The notes: a model not told the origin generated them from the sequence alone. A DNA stretch of 64,000 bases from an uncultured Paracoccaceae bacterium (GCA_947503925.1 CANNFQ010000010.1:113752-177751), one strand, 5' to 3'. Positions 1 through 9,371 are shown, counted from the first letter of the stretch. A program made the numbers and translations.

Positions 1-2275
1 ATACACGGTTGAAGGCTGTGGCACGGTTCTGATCCCGTTAGCGACTGGTGATCAGATCACCATCATCAATGATGAAGGCGGACAGCATTGCGAGGTGATC
101 GCCAGCGACCCCAAGGGCAAAACCGATCCCGCAATCATCGGGGCCACGGCAAATGGTGCTGCAACTGGCCTGCAAGCCCTGCTTTCCAGCGATGATCAGT
201 CCTTGCGCGGCCTGCGCATGGGGTTGGATGCGCGCGATATCGATATTGCCAAATCCGCAGCCGTGCATTTGTTCGAGGCGACGACCCCGGCCAAGACCGA
301 AGTCACATTCACTGCAACCCGTGACGGCAGCATCATTGTCGCCGCCCCCGGGGGCGCGATGGATGCCGTGGTGCAAAACACAGCCACCCCGCTGACCGTG
401 ATGATCAAGCGAGCCACGTTAAAAACCCATGCACGCTTTTCCCTGCCCGACCCGCTGGCCGATCCGATTGCGGATATCCGCATCCATAGCCAGACGGCAG
501 AGGCCTATTTCGTCAAGGCAGGCGACTACATCCAGATCCTTGATGTGGATGGACGCCAATGCACTGATTTTGAATGTTTTTCGGCCCGCAAGCTGGACAA
601 CGGGATTGAACACGCGTTGGATGTGACAACCACCCGCACCCTGATGGGGCACGCCTATCCGATGCCGGGTTTGCATGCGAAATATTATGACCAGGAGATG
701 GTCCCGCTGGTTGAAGTCGTGCAGGACACCTGCGGGCGGCACGATGCCTTTGCACTGGCCTGCTCTGCCAAATATTACGACGATATCGGCTATCCCGGCC
801 ATGTGAACTGTTCGGAAAACTTCAACAAGGCGCTATCGGAATTCAACGTCACTGGGCGCCCCGGCTGGATGGCGATCAATTTCTTCTTCAACACCTTCCT
901 GGATGAACATGGGGTGATGTATGCGGATGAACCGTGGTCGCGCCCCGGCGATTTCGTCTTGCTGCGCGCGCTGACCGATATCGTCTGCGTCAGCAGCGCC
1001 TGCCCTGATGACACCACCGCCGCCAATGGCTGGAACCCCACCGATATTCATGTCCGCACCTATAGCGGCAAGGAAACCTTTCAGCGGGCCGTTGCGATCC
1101 GCGCGACCCCAGATTCGGAGCCGAAAATGACAAAACAAACCGGTTTCCACGACAGCTTTGCCAAGCACACGCGGAACTTCATCGAATATAACGGATACTG
1201 GCTGGCCAATTGCTTTGCTGCTGCTGGCCCGATTGAGGAGTACCACGCCTGCCGCGAAAAATGCGTGATCATGGATCTGTCGCCCCTGCGCAAATTCGAA
1301 ATCACCGGCCCGGACGCCGAAGCGCTGTGCCAATATGCCTTTACCCGCAACATGAAAACGCTGGCCGTCGGCGGCGTTGTTTATACGGCCATGTGCTATG
1401 AACATGGCGGCATGATCGATGACGGCACGGTGTTCCGGCTGGGCAAGGACAATTTCCGCTGGATCGGCGGGTCGGATTATGGCGGCGAATGGCTGCGCGA
1501 ACTGGCCGAAAAGCATGGGCTGAAAGTGCTGGTGCGGTCATCAACGGACCAGTTGCACAATGTCGCCGTGCAAGGCCCCGAAAGCCGCGATCTGCTGCGC
1601 AAACTGATCTGGACCGCCCCGCATAACCCCGAGTTTGATCAGCTGGACTGGTTCCGCTTTACCCCTGCGCGCCTGCGCAACGAAAGCGGGACGCCTTTTG
1701 TGATCAGCCGCACCGGCTATACCGGCGAATTGGGGTATGAGGTCATGTGCCACCCCAAGGATTGCGCCGAAATCTTTGACGCGATCTGGGAGGTGGGGCA
1801 GGATCATGGGCTGAAACCGATGGGACTGGAAGCGCTTGATATGGTGCGGATCGAGGCGGGTTTGATCTTTGCCGGATACGACTTTTCAGACCAGACAGAT
1901 CCGTTTGAGGCCGGGATCGGCTTTACCTGCCCGCTGAAATCCAAAACGGATGATTTTGTGGGCCGCGACGCGCTGATCCGCCGCAAGGAACATCCGATGA
2001 AAAAACTTGTCGGGCTAGAAATTGATGGCAATGTCGATGTCGGGCACGGTGATTGCATCCATCTCGGCCGCGCCCAGATTGGGGAGGTCACATCGTCCAT
2101 GCGATCACCGCTACTGAAAAAGAATATCGCCCTTGCGCGGATCGACGTCACCCATGCAGACCCCGGGACGGAAGTGGAGATTGGCAAGTTGGACGGCCAC
2201 CAGATGCGCCTGCCCGCAAAAATCGCCGAAACACTCGCCGCCTATGATCCCAAAAAGGAACGCCCCCGCTCATGA
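1..2275 (+). CDS. tdm: Trimethylamine N-oxide demethylase Tdm, 5'-truncated by window edge
   Basis: The reading frame is open from the first bases of the window, so the start codon lies upstream; 757 residues are visible, with perhaps a few tens missing by comparison with the family. The first ~370 residues are a DUF1989 domain, with Cys-containing stretches GRQCTDFECFS, NCSENFNKA and SACPDD that probably supply zinc ligands. The last ~380 residues are a GcvT-like tetrahydrofolate-binding domain (VSRTGYTGELGYE-type segment: ISRTGYTGELGYEVM). This two-domain order is the published architecture of Tdm, which cleaves TMAO to dimethylamine and formaldehyde in the cytoplasm, the folate domain trapping the one-carbon unit. 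Tmm lies close by on the opposite strand, which supports the call. It heads an ATGA-linked four-gene run. A generic aminomethyltransferase annotation is the alternative name. Confidence 0.88.
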   Translation, partial: YTVEGCGTVLIPLATGDQITIINDEGGQHCEVIASDPKGKTDPAIIGATANGAATGLQALLSSDDQSLRGLRMGLDARDIDIAKSAAVHLFEATTPAKTEVTFTATRDGSIIVAAPGGAMDAVVQNTATPLTVMIKRATLKTHARFSLPDPLADPIADIRIHSQTAEAYFVKAGDYIQILDVDGRQCTDFECFSARKLDNGIEHALDVTTTRTLMGHAYPMPGLHAKYYDQEMVPLVEVVQDTCGRHDAFALACSAKYYDDIGYPGHVNCSENFNKALSEFNVTGRPGWMAINFFFNTFLDEHGVMYADEPWSRPGDFVLLRALTDIVCVSSACPDDTTAANGWNPTDIHVRTYSGKETFQRAVAIRATPDSEPKMTKQTGFHDSFAKHTRNFIEYNGYWLANCFAAAGPIEEYHACREKCVIMDLSPLRKFEITGPDAEALCQYAFTRNMKTLAVGGVVYTAMCYEHGGMIDDGTVFRLGKDNFRWIGGSDYGGEWLRELAEKHGLKVLVRSSTDQLHNVAVQGPESRDLLRKLIWTAPHNPEFDQLDWFRFTPARLRNESGTPFVISRTGYTGELGYEVMCHPKDCAEIFDAIWEVGQDHGLKPMGLEALDMVRIEAGLIFAGYDFSDQTDPFEAGIGFTCPLKSKTDDFVGRDALIRRKEHPMKKLVGLEIDGNVDVGHGDCIHLGRAQIGEVTSSMRSPLLKKNIALARIDVTHADPGTEVEIGKLDGHQMRLPAKIAETLAAYDPKKERPRS

Positions 2276-2637
2276 TCCGCTTTGCCCTGACATTCGCCGT
2301 GATGGCCAGCGCAACAGAGGCGCAATCGATCAAGCTGAACGAAGCTGAAATCACGATACTCTTGTCAGGGAACACGGCCGTGGGCGATTGGGATGGTGTG
2401 CCTTACCGCCAGTATTTTGATCCCGACGGCACGACAATATTTGCCCAAAAGGACGCCCGCTCTGCCCGGGGCGACTGGCGCGTGGAAGGCGAAGAATATC
2501 AAAGCCTCTGGCCCGGCGATACCGATTGGGAAGGCTGGTTTGTGATGGAATATGCGGGCCAATGGTTCTGGGTCAGCAAATCAACCCCGCCCACCCCGTT
2601 CGAAGTGTTGGAGGGCGAGCAATTGGTAGAACAATGA
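2272..2637 (+). CDS. Small secreted protein of unknown function, tdm operon
   Basis: 121 residues. The ATG overlaps the tdm stop (ATGA), and the stop overlaps the next start in the same way, so it is very likely translated as part of the tdm operon. The N-terminus looks like a short signal peptide (hydrophobic residues 3-13, then ASATEAQS), suggesting periplasmic export. The rest is acidic and unusually rich in Trp and Tyr (DWDGVPYRQYFDPDG, EGWFVMEYAGQWFWV), which suggests a small beta-rich ligand-binding fold. I do not recognise the family and assign no function. Confidence 0.7.
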   Translation: MIRFALTFAVMASATEAQSIKLNEAEITILLSGNTAVGDWDGVPYRQYFDPDGTTIFAQKDARSARGDWRVEGEEYQSLWPGDTDWEGWFVMEYAGQWFWVSKSTPPTPFEVLEGEQLVEQ

Positions 2638-3056
2638 CCGTTCTTGATAACATCGGCGGAGAAGAGAAACTGCGCGATCTGGTCGAAGCTTTCTATGATC
2701 TGATCGAAACCCTGCCCGAAGGATCCAACCTGCGCCGCCTGCATGCGCGCGGTCATGGTGTGCCTCATGCAAGGGTCGAACAATTCAATTTCCTGTCGGG
2801 GTTCATGGGCGGCCGCCACTATTATCGCGAAAAACACGGGCATATGGACGTGAAACTGATGCATGCCCATGTGCCGATCCGGCAGGCAGATGCGGAAAAC
2901 TGGCTGTTTTGCATGCGCAAAGCGCTCGCCGATGAGGGGCATCACGGCCCGCATATCGACAAGCTGAATGACGTTTTTGCACGGGTCGCGACCATCCTGA
3001 TCAATGATGTCCCCGATTGGGAGGACGATCTGGCAGTCGGTCGGACCACAAGGTGA
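2634..3056 (+). CDS. Truncated haemoglobin, group II-like
   Basis: 140 residues when started at the ATG that overlaps the upstream stop (ATGA at 2634-2637); a longer frame upstream only reads through the previous gene. The features fit a group II truncated globin: an N-terminal IGGEEKLRDLVEAFYDLI helix, an FxFLSGFMGG-type E-F region, HVPIRQADAENWLFCM and a C-terminal helix. A haem-binding His is plausible in GRHYYREKHGHM. The usual role is O2/NO chemistry or protection in the cytoplasm. Its tight coupling to tdm in the methylated-amine island is unexpected and suggests a role linked to this metabolism, but that is inference. Confidence 0.82.
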   Translation: MTVLDNIGGEEKLRDLVEAFYDLIETLPEGSNLRRLHARGHGVPHARVEQFNFLSGFMGGRHYYREKHGHMDVKLMHAHVPIRQADAENWLFCMRKALADEGHHGPHIDKLNDVFARVATILINDVPDWEDDLAVGRTTR

Positions 3057-3478
3057 GGTGGCTGGCGATTGCCCTGCTCGCGATCACCGCCAGCGAGGCT
3101 GTGGCGGACAATTTCTGCGTCCAGATGGCAGCAATGACACAGCCAGGGTCAGAGGGAGCACTGCACCTGCCCGCAACGTCCCGCCCTGCCGAATGCCGCT
3201 TGTCGCTCTCACTCGGGCGCGGACAGGAACAGAATTGCCACTGGGCCTTTGACTACCGGTCAGCCGCGGCGCGCGATGCCTTCGCGGATATACTTGACGC
3301 GGTCACGGCCTGCCTTGGCCCCGATATCACCGTGAGCACGGATCAAAGCGTCAATCATCCTGACGCCTATGATTTGCGGCTGATCGACCACGATGGTCAG
3401 CAATACGCCGTGTCATTGAAAGACAAGGGTGCGCTTCAACAGACCCTTGTCTTTGTGCGGTTTCCCATCGAGCCCTGA
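3053..3478 (+). CDS. Secreted protein of unknown function, end of tdm operon
   Basis: The GTG at 3053 overlaps the stop of the haemoglobin gene (GTGA) and gives 141 residues that begin with a clear signal peptide (MRWLAIALLAITASEAVA, then DNFC). An upstream TTG in the same frame would bury this signal, so GTG is preferred. The mature part contains four cysteines (DNFCVQM, PAECRLS, QNCHWAF, TACLGPD), suggesting two disulphides in the periplasm. The family is not recognised. The stop codon TGA and the stop of tmm on the other strand abut as the palindrome TGATCA at 3476-3481. Confidence 0.65.
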   Translation: MRWLAIALLAITASEAVADNFCVQMAAMTQPGSEGALHLPATSRPAECRLSLSLGRGQEQNCHWAFDYRSAAARDAFADILDAVTACLGPDITVSTDQSVNHPDAYDLRLIDHDGQQYAVSLKDKGALQQTLVFVRFPIEP

Positions 3479-4813
3479 TCAATTCTGCAGATAGACTTCC
3501 AGACTGTCATCCAGCGCATCTTTCCACGGGGTATGATGCTTGGGCGCCATTGTACCGGTCATGACGGATTTATAGCCATTGTCGCGGAAAGTCATGATGC
3601 CTGCCTTCTTGTGACCTTTCCACGCCTTGAACGCCATGCAAGCCCCTTCGACGTCGAATGACGGATAGTCCGTTTCGTCGATCAGTTCCTTGATGTAGTC
3701 GCCCTGATACCAGATCGCGTCATAGTCGTCTTCACCCGCATCCTCGCGGGCCACGCGGTCGGCGACATCGGCCTGCATGGCAGCCTGATCCGGGATCGCG
3801 ATCTTGCCCATGATCACATCGCGCACCCACCAAGCCTGGGCGTCGAACATGTTAAAGGTAAACCACTGGTCCTGCATGCCGATGTAAAACAGATCTGGTT
3901 CGTGCACATAAGCGACCCCTTTATAAAGATCAGCCGTAGCCAGCCGGTTCGCAGTCTTCAGGCGCAGGCTGTCGGGCAGGAAGGGGAAGTGATGTTTGTA
4001 CCCGGTGCACAGGATCACCGCATCAACATCGCGGCTGCTGCCATCCTTGAAATGGGCCGTCTTGCCGTCAACATGGGTCAGCAATGGCACCTCGGCCCAG
4101 TTATCGGGCCAGTCATAGCCCATCGCCGCCGTGCGGTGGCTGACGGTGACGGATTTGCAGCCGTATTTCCAGCATTGCGAGCCTATGTCCTCGGCTGAAT
4201 AGCTGGTGCCGACAATCAGGATATCCTTGTCCTTGAATTCCATCGCATCGCGGAAATCATGGGCGTGCAACACGCGGCCCTTAAAGCTTTCAAACCCATC
4301 AAACTGGGGCACATTTGGCGTGCTGAAATGGCCAGAACAAACGATCACATGGTCAAAGCTTTCGGTATAGGTCCTGTCCTCTGGCAGGTGACATACGGTG
4401 ACATTGAACTTGCCGCCATCCTTTTCGACCCAACGCACCGCGGTGCTGAACCTGATCCAGTCACGCACGCCTGCCTTGGCAACGCGGCCTTGAATGTAGT
4501 CGAACAGGACTGCTCGTGGTGGATAGCTGGCGATCTGTTTGCCGAAATGTTCCTCGAATGTGTAATCGGCGAATTCCAACCCCTCTTTCGGCCCGTTTGA
4601 CCACAGGTAACGATACATGGAACCGTGCACAGGCTCCCCATATTCATCCAAACCCGTCCGCCAAGTGTAATTCCAAAGACCGCCCCAATCGGACTGCTTT
4701 TCAAAGCAGGTGATTTCCGGGATATCCGCACCCTTTGCGGCGGCGGACTGGAAGGCGCGCAGCTGTGCCAGACCAGAGGGCCCTGCCCCGATAACAGCGA
4801 TACGTTTGGTCAT
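3479..4813 (-). CDS. tmm: Trimethylamine monooxygenase (flavin-containing monooxygenase)
   Basis: 444 residues, the normal size for bacterial FMO-type Tmm. The FAD-binding motif [10 protein letters not shown] lies at residues 6-15 and the NADPH-binding motif [14 protein letters not shown] near residue 200. The protein oxidises trimethylamine to TMAO with NADPH and O2. A good Shine-Dalgarno (AAGGAAG) precedes the ATG. It is the last gene of a - strand run mgsA-mgsB-mgsC-gmaS-tmm, but a strong terminator hairpin separates it from gmaS, so it may have lower or independent expression. Together with tdm it makes dimethylamine. Other FMO substrates such as DMS or dimethylamine are possible, but the context favours TMA. 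Confidence 0.93.
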   Translation of the reverse strand: MTKRIAVIGAGPSGLAQLRAFQSAAAKGADIPEITCFEKQSDWGGLWNYTWRTGLDEYGEPVHGSMYRYLWSNGPKEGLEFADYTFEEHFGKQIASYPPRAVLFDYIQGRVAKAGVRDWIRFSTAVRWVEKDGGKFNVTVCHLPEDRTYTESFDHVIVCSGHFSTPNVPQFDGFESFKGRVLHAHDFRDAMEFKDKDILIVGTSYSAEDIGSQCWKYGCKSVTVSHRTAAMGYDWPDNWAEVPLLTHVDGKTAHFKDGSSRDVDAVILCTGYKHHFPFLPDSLRLKTANRLATADLYKGVAYVHEPDLFYIGMQDQWFTFNMFDAQAWWVRDVIMGKIAIPDQAAMQADVADRVAREDAGEDDYDAIWYQGDYIKELIDETDYPSFDVEGACMAFKAWKGHKKAGIMTFRDNGYKSVMTGTMAPKHHTPWKDALDDSLEVYLQN

Positions 4814-4879
4814 GATCCGTCTTCCTTCTTTGGCCTGTATGATTGCTGTTGTGCTTGCGCCGGGACGCCAGACGCAAAA

Positions 4880-4901
4880 GCCGCGCCATTTCGGGCGCGG
4901 C
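4880..4901 (-). terminator. Intrinsic terminator between gmaS and tmm
   Basis: GCCGCGCC (4880-4887) pairs with GGCGCGGC (4894-4901) around a six-base loop. Read on the - strand it is followed by TTTT. It lies just beyond the gmaS stop and before the tmm start, so it would end or attenuate transcripts coming from gmaS. Confidence 0.72.
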
Positions 4902-4909
4902 TGAATAGG

Positions 4910-6238
4910 TCAGATGTCGAGTGTGTTCGCCTTTTCCCATTCGGTGAAATGCGACACAAAATCATTCCATTCCTGATGCTTCATCTTCAGATAAGCGGCA
5001 GAGAACTCCGCCCCCATCGCATTCTTCAGATCCTTGTCCTTGTCATAGGCGCGCAAGGCATCAAGCATGTTCAGCGGCAGTTTCGGCGCGCCTTTGACCT
5101 TGTGGCCCTCGGCATACATGTCGATATCGTGGCGTTTGCCCGGATCAGCCTTTGACCGGATGCCCGACAGGCCTGCGGCAATGATCACCGCTTGCAACAG
5201 ATACGGGTTTGCCGCCCCATCCGGCAGGCGCAGCTCAAACCGGCCCGGGCCGGGGACACGTACCATATGGGTGCGGTTATTGCCGGTCCAAGTGACCGTA
5301 TTGGGCGCCCATGTGGCCCCCGACATGGTGCGCGGGGCGTTGATCCGTTTGTAGCTGTTCACGGTTGGATTGGTGATCGCAGCCAAGGCGCTGGCGTGTT
5401 TCATGATCCCGCCCAGGAAATGCTTACCCCGTTCCGACAGGCCCAATTCACCTGTCTGCCCTTCGCCCTTGCCAGCAAAGACGTTGGTTTTAGCCTTCGC
5501 ACCGGGTGCATCCCAGACCGAGATATGGGCGTGGCAGCCATTGCCGGTCAACCCTTCGACCGGTTTCGGCATGAAGGTTGCGCGGAACCCGTGCTTTTCG
5601 GCGATGCATTTGGCCATGAACTTGAAGAAGCTGTGCTTGTCAGCCGTGTTCAGCGCATCATCGAAGTCCCAATTCATTTCCCACTGGCCGTTGGCGTCTT
5701 CGTGGTCGTTCTGATAGGGGTTCCAACCCATTTCGAGCATATGATCGCTGATTTCGCGGATCACATCCAGCCTACGCATGAACGCCTGTTGATCGTAACA
5801 GGGCTTGGCCGCCGTATCGAACGCATCGCTGATCTGGTCGCCTTCGGGGGTCAGCAAAAAGAACTCCGCCTCGATACCCGTCTTGACATGCATCCCTTCT
5901 TCGGCAGCTTCCGCGATCAGGCGGCGCAGCACATTGCGGGGGGCCTGGGCGACGGGTTCATCCTCCATCACGCAATCGGCGGGCACCCAGGCGATTTCCT
6001 TATTCCAAGGTAGAATAATCACCGCTTCTGGGTCAGGCACAGCCAGCATATCGGGATGTGCCGGTGTCAGGTCTAGCCATGTGGCAAAGCCCGCAAAGCC
6101 GGCCCCTTCTTCCTGCATATCAGCGATGGCGCGGGCGGGCACCAGTTTCGCCCGTTGCCCCCCGAACAGATCGGTGAAGGAGATCATGAAGTATTTGACG
6201 CCATTATCCTTGGCGAATTTAGCGAGGTCGGTTGCCAT
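4910..6238 (-). CDS. gmaS: Gamma-glutamylmethylamide synthetase (glutamine synthetase-like)
   Basis: 442 residues of the glutamine synthetase superfamily, in the short form typical of GmaS. Recognisable parts include the N-terminal YFMISFTDLFGG, the glutamate/metal-binding GIEAEFFLLTPEG, GNGCHAHISVWD near residue 235, and the catalytic-site segment RVPGPGRFELRLPDGAANPY. GmaS joins glutamate and monomethylamine with ATP to give gamma-glutamylmethylamide, the first step of the N-methylglutamate pathway. It sits directly downstream of mgsABC, which encode the next step, and upstream of tmm. A classical GlnA is unlikely given this context and length. Shine-Dalgarno AGGGAAA is present. Confidence 0.93.
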   Translation of the reverse strand: MATDLAKFAKDNGVKYFMISFTDLFGGQRAKLVPARAIADMQEEGAGFAGFATWLDLTPAHPDMLAVPDPEAVIILPWNKEIAWVPADCVMEDEPVAQAPRNVLRRLIAEAAEEGMHVKTGIEAEFFLLTPEGDQISDAFDTAAKPCYDQQAFMRRLDVIREISDHMLEMGWNPYQNDHEDANGQWEMNWDFDDALNTADKHSFFKFMAKCIAEKHGFRATFMPKPVEGLTGNGCHAHISVWDAPGAKAKTNVFAGKGEGQTGELGLSERGKHFLGGIMKHASALAAITNPTVNSYKRINAPRTMSGATWAPNTVTWTGNNRTHMVRVPGPGRFELRLPDGAANPYLLQAVIIAAGLSGIRSKADPGKRHDIDMYAEGHKVKGAPKLPLNMLDALRAYDKDKDLKNAMGAEFSAAYLKMKHQEWNDFVSHFTEWEKANTLDI

Positions 6239-6267
6239 TTTGTTGTTTCCCTGTCTTTGGAAAGAAT

Positions 6268-6295
6268 GGGGCGCGATCTGAAACCAGTCGCGCCC
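6268..6295 (-). terminator. Hairpin between mgsC and gmaS
   Basis: GGGCGCGA (6269-6276) and TCGCGCCC (6288-6295) form an 8-bp stem in the 67-bp gap between mgsC and gmaS. There is only a short mixed pyrimidine stretch after it on the - strand, so it may attenuate or stabilise mRNA ends rather than terminate fully. Confidence 0.5.
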
Positions 6296-6305
6296 TCGTT
6301 TTCGA

Positions 6306-7652
6306 TTAATATGATGTGTTTGGTTTGCCGGGGTACCAATCAGTTCCGGCCAGCGGCACCTTGGCCATGGCGGCGGCTTCCATAGTCAGCGCCACCAGAT
6401 CCTCTGGCTCCAGATTATGCAGATGATTCTTGCCACAAGCCCGCGCAATCGTCTGTGCTTCCAGCGTCATCACTTTCAGGTAATTGCGCAACCGTCGCCC
6501 ACCTTCGATCGGATCAAAACGCGCCATCAATTCAGGGTCCTGCGTGGTGATCCCAGCAGGGTCCTGCCCTTCATGCCAATCATCATAGGCGCCGGCAGTG
6601 GTGCCCAAGGCGTTATATTCGCTTTCCCATTTGGGGTCATTGTCACCCAGGGCGATCAGGGCCGCCGTGCCGATGGCCACCGCATCCGCCCCCAGCGCCA
6701 TGGCTTTGGCCACATCGGCACCAGACCGGATACCGCCCGACAGGATCAGCTGGACCTTGCGATGCATGCCCAGATCCTGCAGCGCCTGCACCGCGGGCCG
6801 TACAATTGCCAGCGTGGGCTGGCCCACATGTTCGATGAACACATCCTGGGTTGCCGCCGTGCCGCCTTGCATCCCGTCCAGCACAACCGCATCCGCCCCC
6901 GCCTTGATCGCGAGCGTCGTGTCGTAATAGGGCCGCGCGCCCGCAACCTTCACATAGATCGGGACTTTCCAGCCGGTGATTTCGCGCAATTCCAGGATCT
7001 TGATTTCCAGATCATCCGGCCCCGTCCAATCCGGGTGACGACAGGCCGACCGCTGGTCGATCCCCTTGGGCAGATTACGCATTTCGGCAACCCGGTCGCT
7101 GATCTTCTGGCCCAGCAACATGCCGCCGCCGCCGGGCTTGGCCCCCTGACCGACAACAATCTCGATCGCATCCGCCTTGCGCAGATCATCCGGGTTCATG
7201 CCATAGCGGCTGGGCAGATATTGATAGACCAGCTTGGTCGAATGGCCCCGCTCTTCCGGGGTCATGCCCCCGTCACCGGTGGTGGTCGAGGTGCCCGCAG
7301 CCGAGGCACCGCGCCCCAGCGCCTCTTTCGCGGGGCCCGAAAGCGCCCCAAAAGACATGCCCGCAATGGTGATCGGGATATCCAGCTCAATCGGGTTTTC
7401 GGCGTGCAACCCGCCGATGGTCACGCTGGTTTCGCATTTCTCGCGATAGCCCTCCAGCGGGTAACGTGAGATTGACGCGCCCATGAACAGAAGGTCATCA
7501 AAGGATGGCACCTTGCGTTTCGCGCCACCGCCCCGAATGTCATAAATGCCTGTCGCAGCGGCCCGCCGGATATCGCTGTTGATATCCTGGGTAAAGGTCG
7601 CCGATTGGCGCGGCGTGGTGTGGGGGATACCCTTGGCGTCGTGTCTGTTCAT
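6306..7652 (-). CDS. mgsC: N-methylglutamate synthase subunit C (glutamate synthase FMN-domain protein)
   Basis: 448 residues starting at the ATG 7652, which has an AAGGAT Shine-Dalgarno seven bases upstream; a longer frame overlaps mgsB and is rejected. It matches the FMN-binding catalytic domain of glutamate synthase: ITIAGMSFGALSGPAKEALG, STTTGDGGMTPEER, GQGAKPGGGGMLLG, and the FMN phosphate site LILSGGIRSGADVAKAMALGAD. The last residues carry CGKNHLHNL. With MgsA and MgsB it forms N-methylglutamate synthase, converting gamma-glutamylmethylamide (or methylamine plus glutamate) to N-methylglutamate. The gene order mgsA-mgsB-mgsC-gmaS and its neighbours support this over an assimilatory glutamate synthase. 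Confidence 0.92.
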   Translation of the reverse strand: MNRHDAKGIPHTTPRQSATFTQDINSDIRRAAATGIYDIRGGGAKRKVPSFDDLLFMGASISRYPLEGYREKCETSVTIGGLHAENPIELDIPITIAGMSFGALSGPAKEALGRGASAAGTSTTTGDGGMTPEERGHSTKLVYQYLPSRYGMNPDDLRKADAIEIVVGQGAKPGGGGMLLGQKISDRVAEMRNLPKGIDQRSACRHPDWTGPDDLEIKILELREITGWKVPIYVKVAGARPYYDTTLAIKAGADAVVLDGMQGGTAATQDVFIEHVGQPTLAIVRPAVQALQDLGMHRKVQLILSGGIRSGADVAKAMALGADAVAIGTAALIALGDNDPKWESEYNALGTTAGAYDDWHEGQDPAGITTQDPELMARFDPIEGGRRLRNYLKVMTLEAQTIARACGKNHLHNLEPEDLVALTMEAAAMAKVPLAGTDWYPGKPNTSY

Positions 7653-7662
7653 TATGGTATCC

Positions 7663-8346
7663 TTAATATGCGCCAGCGTTATCGACGTCGAAATTGTAAA
7701 GATTGCGGGCAGATCCATAGCGGGTGAATTCGGACGGGTTGGCATCGATCCCGGCCTCATCCAGCAGCCCTTTCAGAATCTCGATATGCTCTGGCCGCAT
7801 CTCTTTCTTTTCGCAATCAGCACCCAGGCTCTTGACCGTGCCGCGCACGAAAAACCGCGCCTCGTAGCAACTGTCGCCCAGCGCATCACCAGCATCGCCG
7901 CAAACCACAAGATTGCCCGACTGTCCCATAAAGGCCGACATATGGCCAACGCTGCCTTGCACGACGATATTGACGCCCTTCATGGAGATGCCGCAGCGGG
8001 ATGATGCGTTACCTTTGACAACGATCAGCCCACCATGGCCCGTCGCCCCCAGATATTGGCTGGCGTCGCCTTCGATCACGATCTTGCCGGACATGATGTT
8101 TTCGCCCGTGCCCGGCCCGGCAGAGCCATGGATATTCACCGTCGCCTGCTGGTTCATGCCCGCGCAGTAGTAGCCTGTTGAACCCTTCACCGTCACCTCA
8201 ATCGGGGCATCCAGACCGCAGGCAATGGCGTGCGATCCGCGCGGATTGACGATTTCCCACGCGGTCTGGTTGGTATCTGCGGATTGCGCATGCAGCGTCT
8301 TGTTGGTTTCGCGCAGACCAATTTCTGTCAGATCGATTGTCTGCAT
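7663..8346 (-). CDS. mgsB: N-methylglutamate synthase subunit B (GXGXG domain)
   Basis: 227 residues when started at ATG 8346, two bases after the mgsA stop; the longer upstream frame overlaps mgsA. It consists essentially of the right-handed beta-helix GXGXG domain found at the C-terminus of glutamate synthase large subunits, visible as repeating turns such as NIHGSAGPGTGENIMSG, GHGGLIVVKGNASS and GNLVVCGDAGDALGD. In N-methylglutamate synthase this domain is a separate subunit between the amidotransferase (MgsA) and the FMN subunit (MgsC). Neighbouring genes and short spacing suggest co-translation. Confidence 0.92.
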   Translation of the reverse strand: MQTIDLTEIGLRETNKTLHAQSADTNQTAWEIVNPRGSHAIACGLDAPIEVTVKGSTGYYCAGMNQQATVNIHGSAGPGTGENIMSGKIVIEGDASQYLGATGHGGLIVVKGNASSRCGISMKGVNIVVQGSVGHMSAFMGQSGNLVVCGDAGDALGDSCYEARFFVRGTVKSLGADCEKKEMRPEHIEILKGLLDEAGIDANPSEFTRYGSARNLYNFDVDNAGAY

Positions 8347-8347
8347 C

Positions 8348-9274
8348 TTAGGCGGCTTTCTTGGATGTTGGGGCCTTATCGTGGCTCCAGAAATAAACGG
8401 TTGCAGGCTCTGGTTCCCAGACCCGGGCATTTTCAATCCCCGGCAGGTCCACAAGGGCGCGATATTCGCTGCCGAAGGCCACATATTGGTCGGTTTCGGC
8501 CATCACCGCTGGCTTGCAAGCAATCGGGTCGCGGACCACGCCAAACCCGTCCTTGGTGCCGACCACGAAGGTAAAGAACCCGTCCAGGTCATCCAAAGAG
8601 CTTTGCAAGGCTTCGCCCAGCGAGGCACCGTTCTCCATCTGCCATGTCAGATAGGCCGCGCCGACCTCTGTGTCGTTTTCAGTTTCGATATGAATGCCCT
8701 CGCGGCGCAGTTTGCGGCGTAGGGAATTGTGATTGGACAGTGATCCGTTATGCACAAGGCATTGATCATCGCCTGTGTTGAACGGGTGTGCGCCCATTGT
8801 CGTCACGGCAGATTCGGTAGCCATGCGCGTGTGACCAATGCCATGCGTGCCAGACATCTTGGCGATGTCAAACCGGGCCGCCACGTCCTTGGGCAGGCCA
8901 ACCTCTTTGTAAATCTCCAGCGTCTCACCCCGGCTCATAACGCGGATACCAGGATCAATTTCGGCAAGGGCTGCGCGGGAGGCGGCAAGCGAACCTGCGG
9001 GGATCGTCAGAACCGCATGGGTGCTTTTGACCGACATCACAACGGATGTGCCCATCGCCTTACCCAATGCAGCATCAAGGCCCGCGAACGTCGTCTCTGG
9101 CGTGTCTGATTGCACGGTCAGTTTCATCTTGCCGGGGGTTTCATCGCCATAAATCGCGATACCGGCGCTGTCAGGACCGCGGTCCGTCATCGTGATCAGC
9201 ATGGCGGTCAGAAGCTCGCCTAGCTGTGGCTCAAGCGCACTGTCTTTCAAAAACAACCCTACGATTCCGCACAT
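8348..9274 (-). CDS. mgsA: N-methylglutamate synthase subunit A (class II glutamine amidotransferase)
   Basis: 308 residues. It begins MCGIVGLF, so after removal of Met the N-terminal Cys is the nucleophile of a class II (Ntn-type) glutaminase domain; GHTRMATESA and LVHNGSLSNHNSLRRKL are further typical motifs. It supplies the amidotransferase-like subunit of N-methylglutamate synthase, acting on gamma-glutamylmethylamide or on glutamate-bound methylamine. First gene of the - strand run mgsABC-gmaS-tmm, with AAAGGAT as ribosome site. The ~70 bases upstream contain an inverted AGGAAA repeat that may be its operator. Confidence 0.92.
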   Translation of the reverse strand: MCGIVGLFLKDSALEPQLGELLTAMLITMTDRGPDSAGIAIYGDETPGKMKLTVQSDTPETTFAGLDAALGKAMGTSVVMSVKSTHAVLTIPAGSLAASRAALAEIDPGIRVMSRGETLEIYKEVGLPKDVAARFDIAKMSGTHGIGHTRMATESAVTTMGAHPFNTGDDQCLVHNGSLSNHNSLRRKLRREGIHIETENDTEVGAAYLTWQMENGASLGEALQSSLDDLDGFFTFVVGTKDGFGVVRDPIACKPAVMAETDQYVAFGSEYRALVDLPGIENARVWEPEPATVYFWSHDKAPTSKKAA

Positions 9275-9344
9275 CGGCGCGATCCTTTCTCAAAGAGAAT
9301 TCCATTGATTCGAAGGCTAGCAGCAATGAATAACGCCCTCAACC

Positions 9345-9369
9345 ATCAGGAAACAAATTTTCCTATCAG
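9345..9369. promoter_or_regulatory. Inverted repeat AGGAAA-N5-TTTCCT upstream of mgsA
   Basis: AGGAAA (9348-9353) and TTTCCT (9359-9364) form a 17-bp inverted repeat about 75 bases upstream of the mgsA start. The same half-site (T/C)AGGAAA is found in three other intergenic regions of this island, so it could be the operator of a shared regulator. This is inference from sequence recurrence only. Confidence 0.45.
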
Positions 9370-9371
9370 TA

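Noticed and set aside
6417..7469. 350-codon open frame antisense to mgsC
   Set aside because: Lies entirely within the coding sequence of mgsC, which carries clear glutamate synthase motifs.
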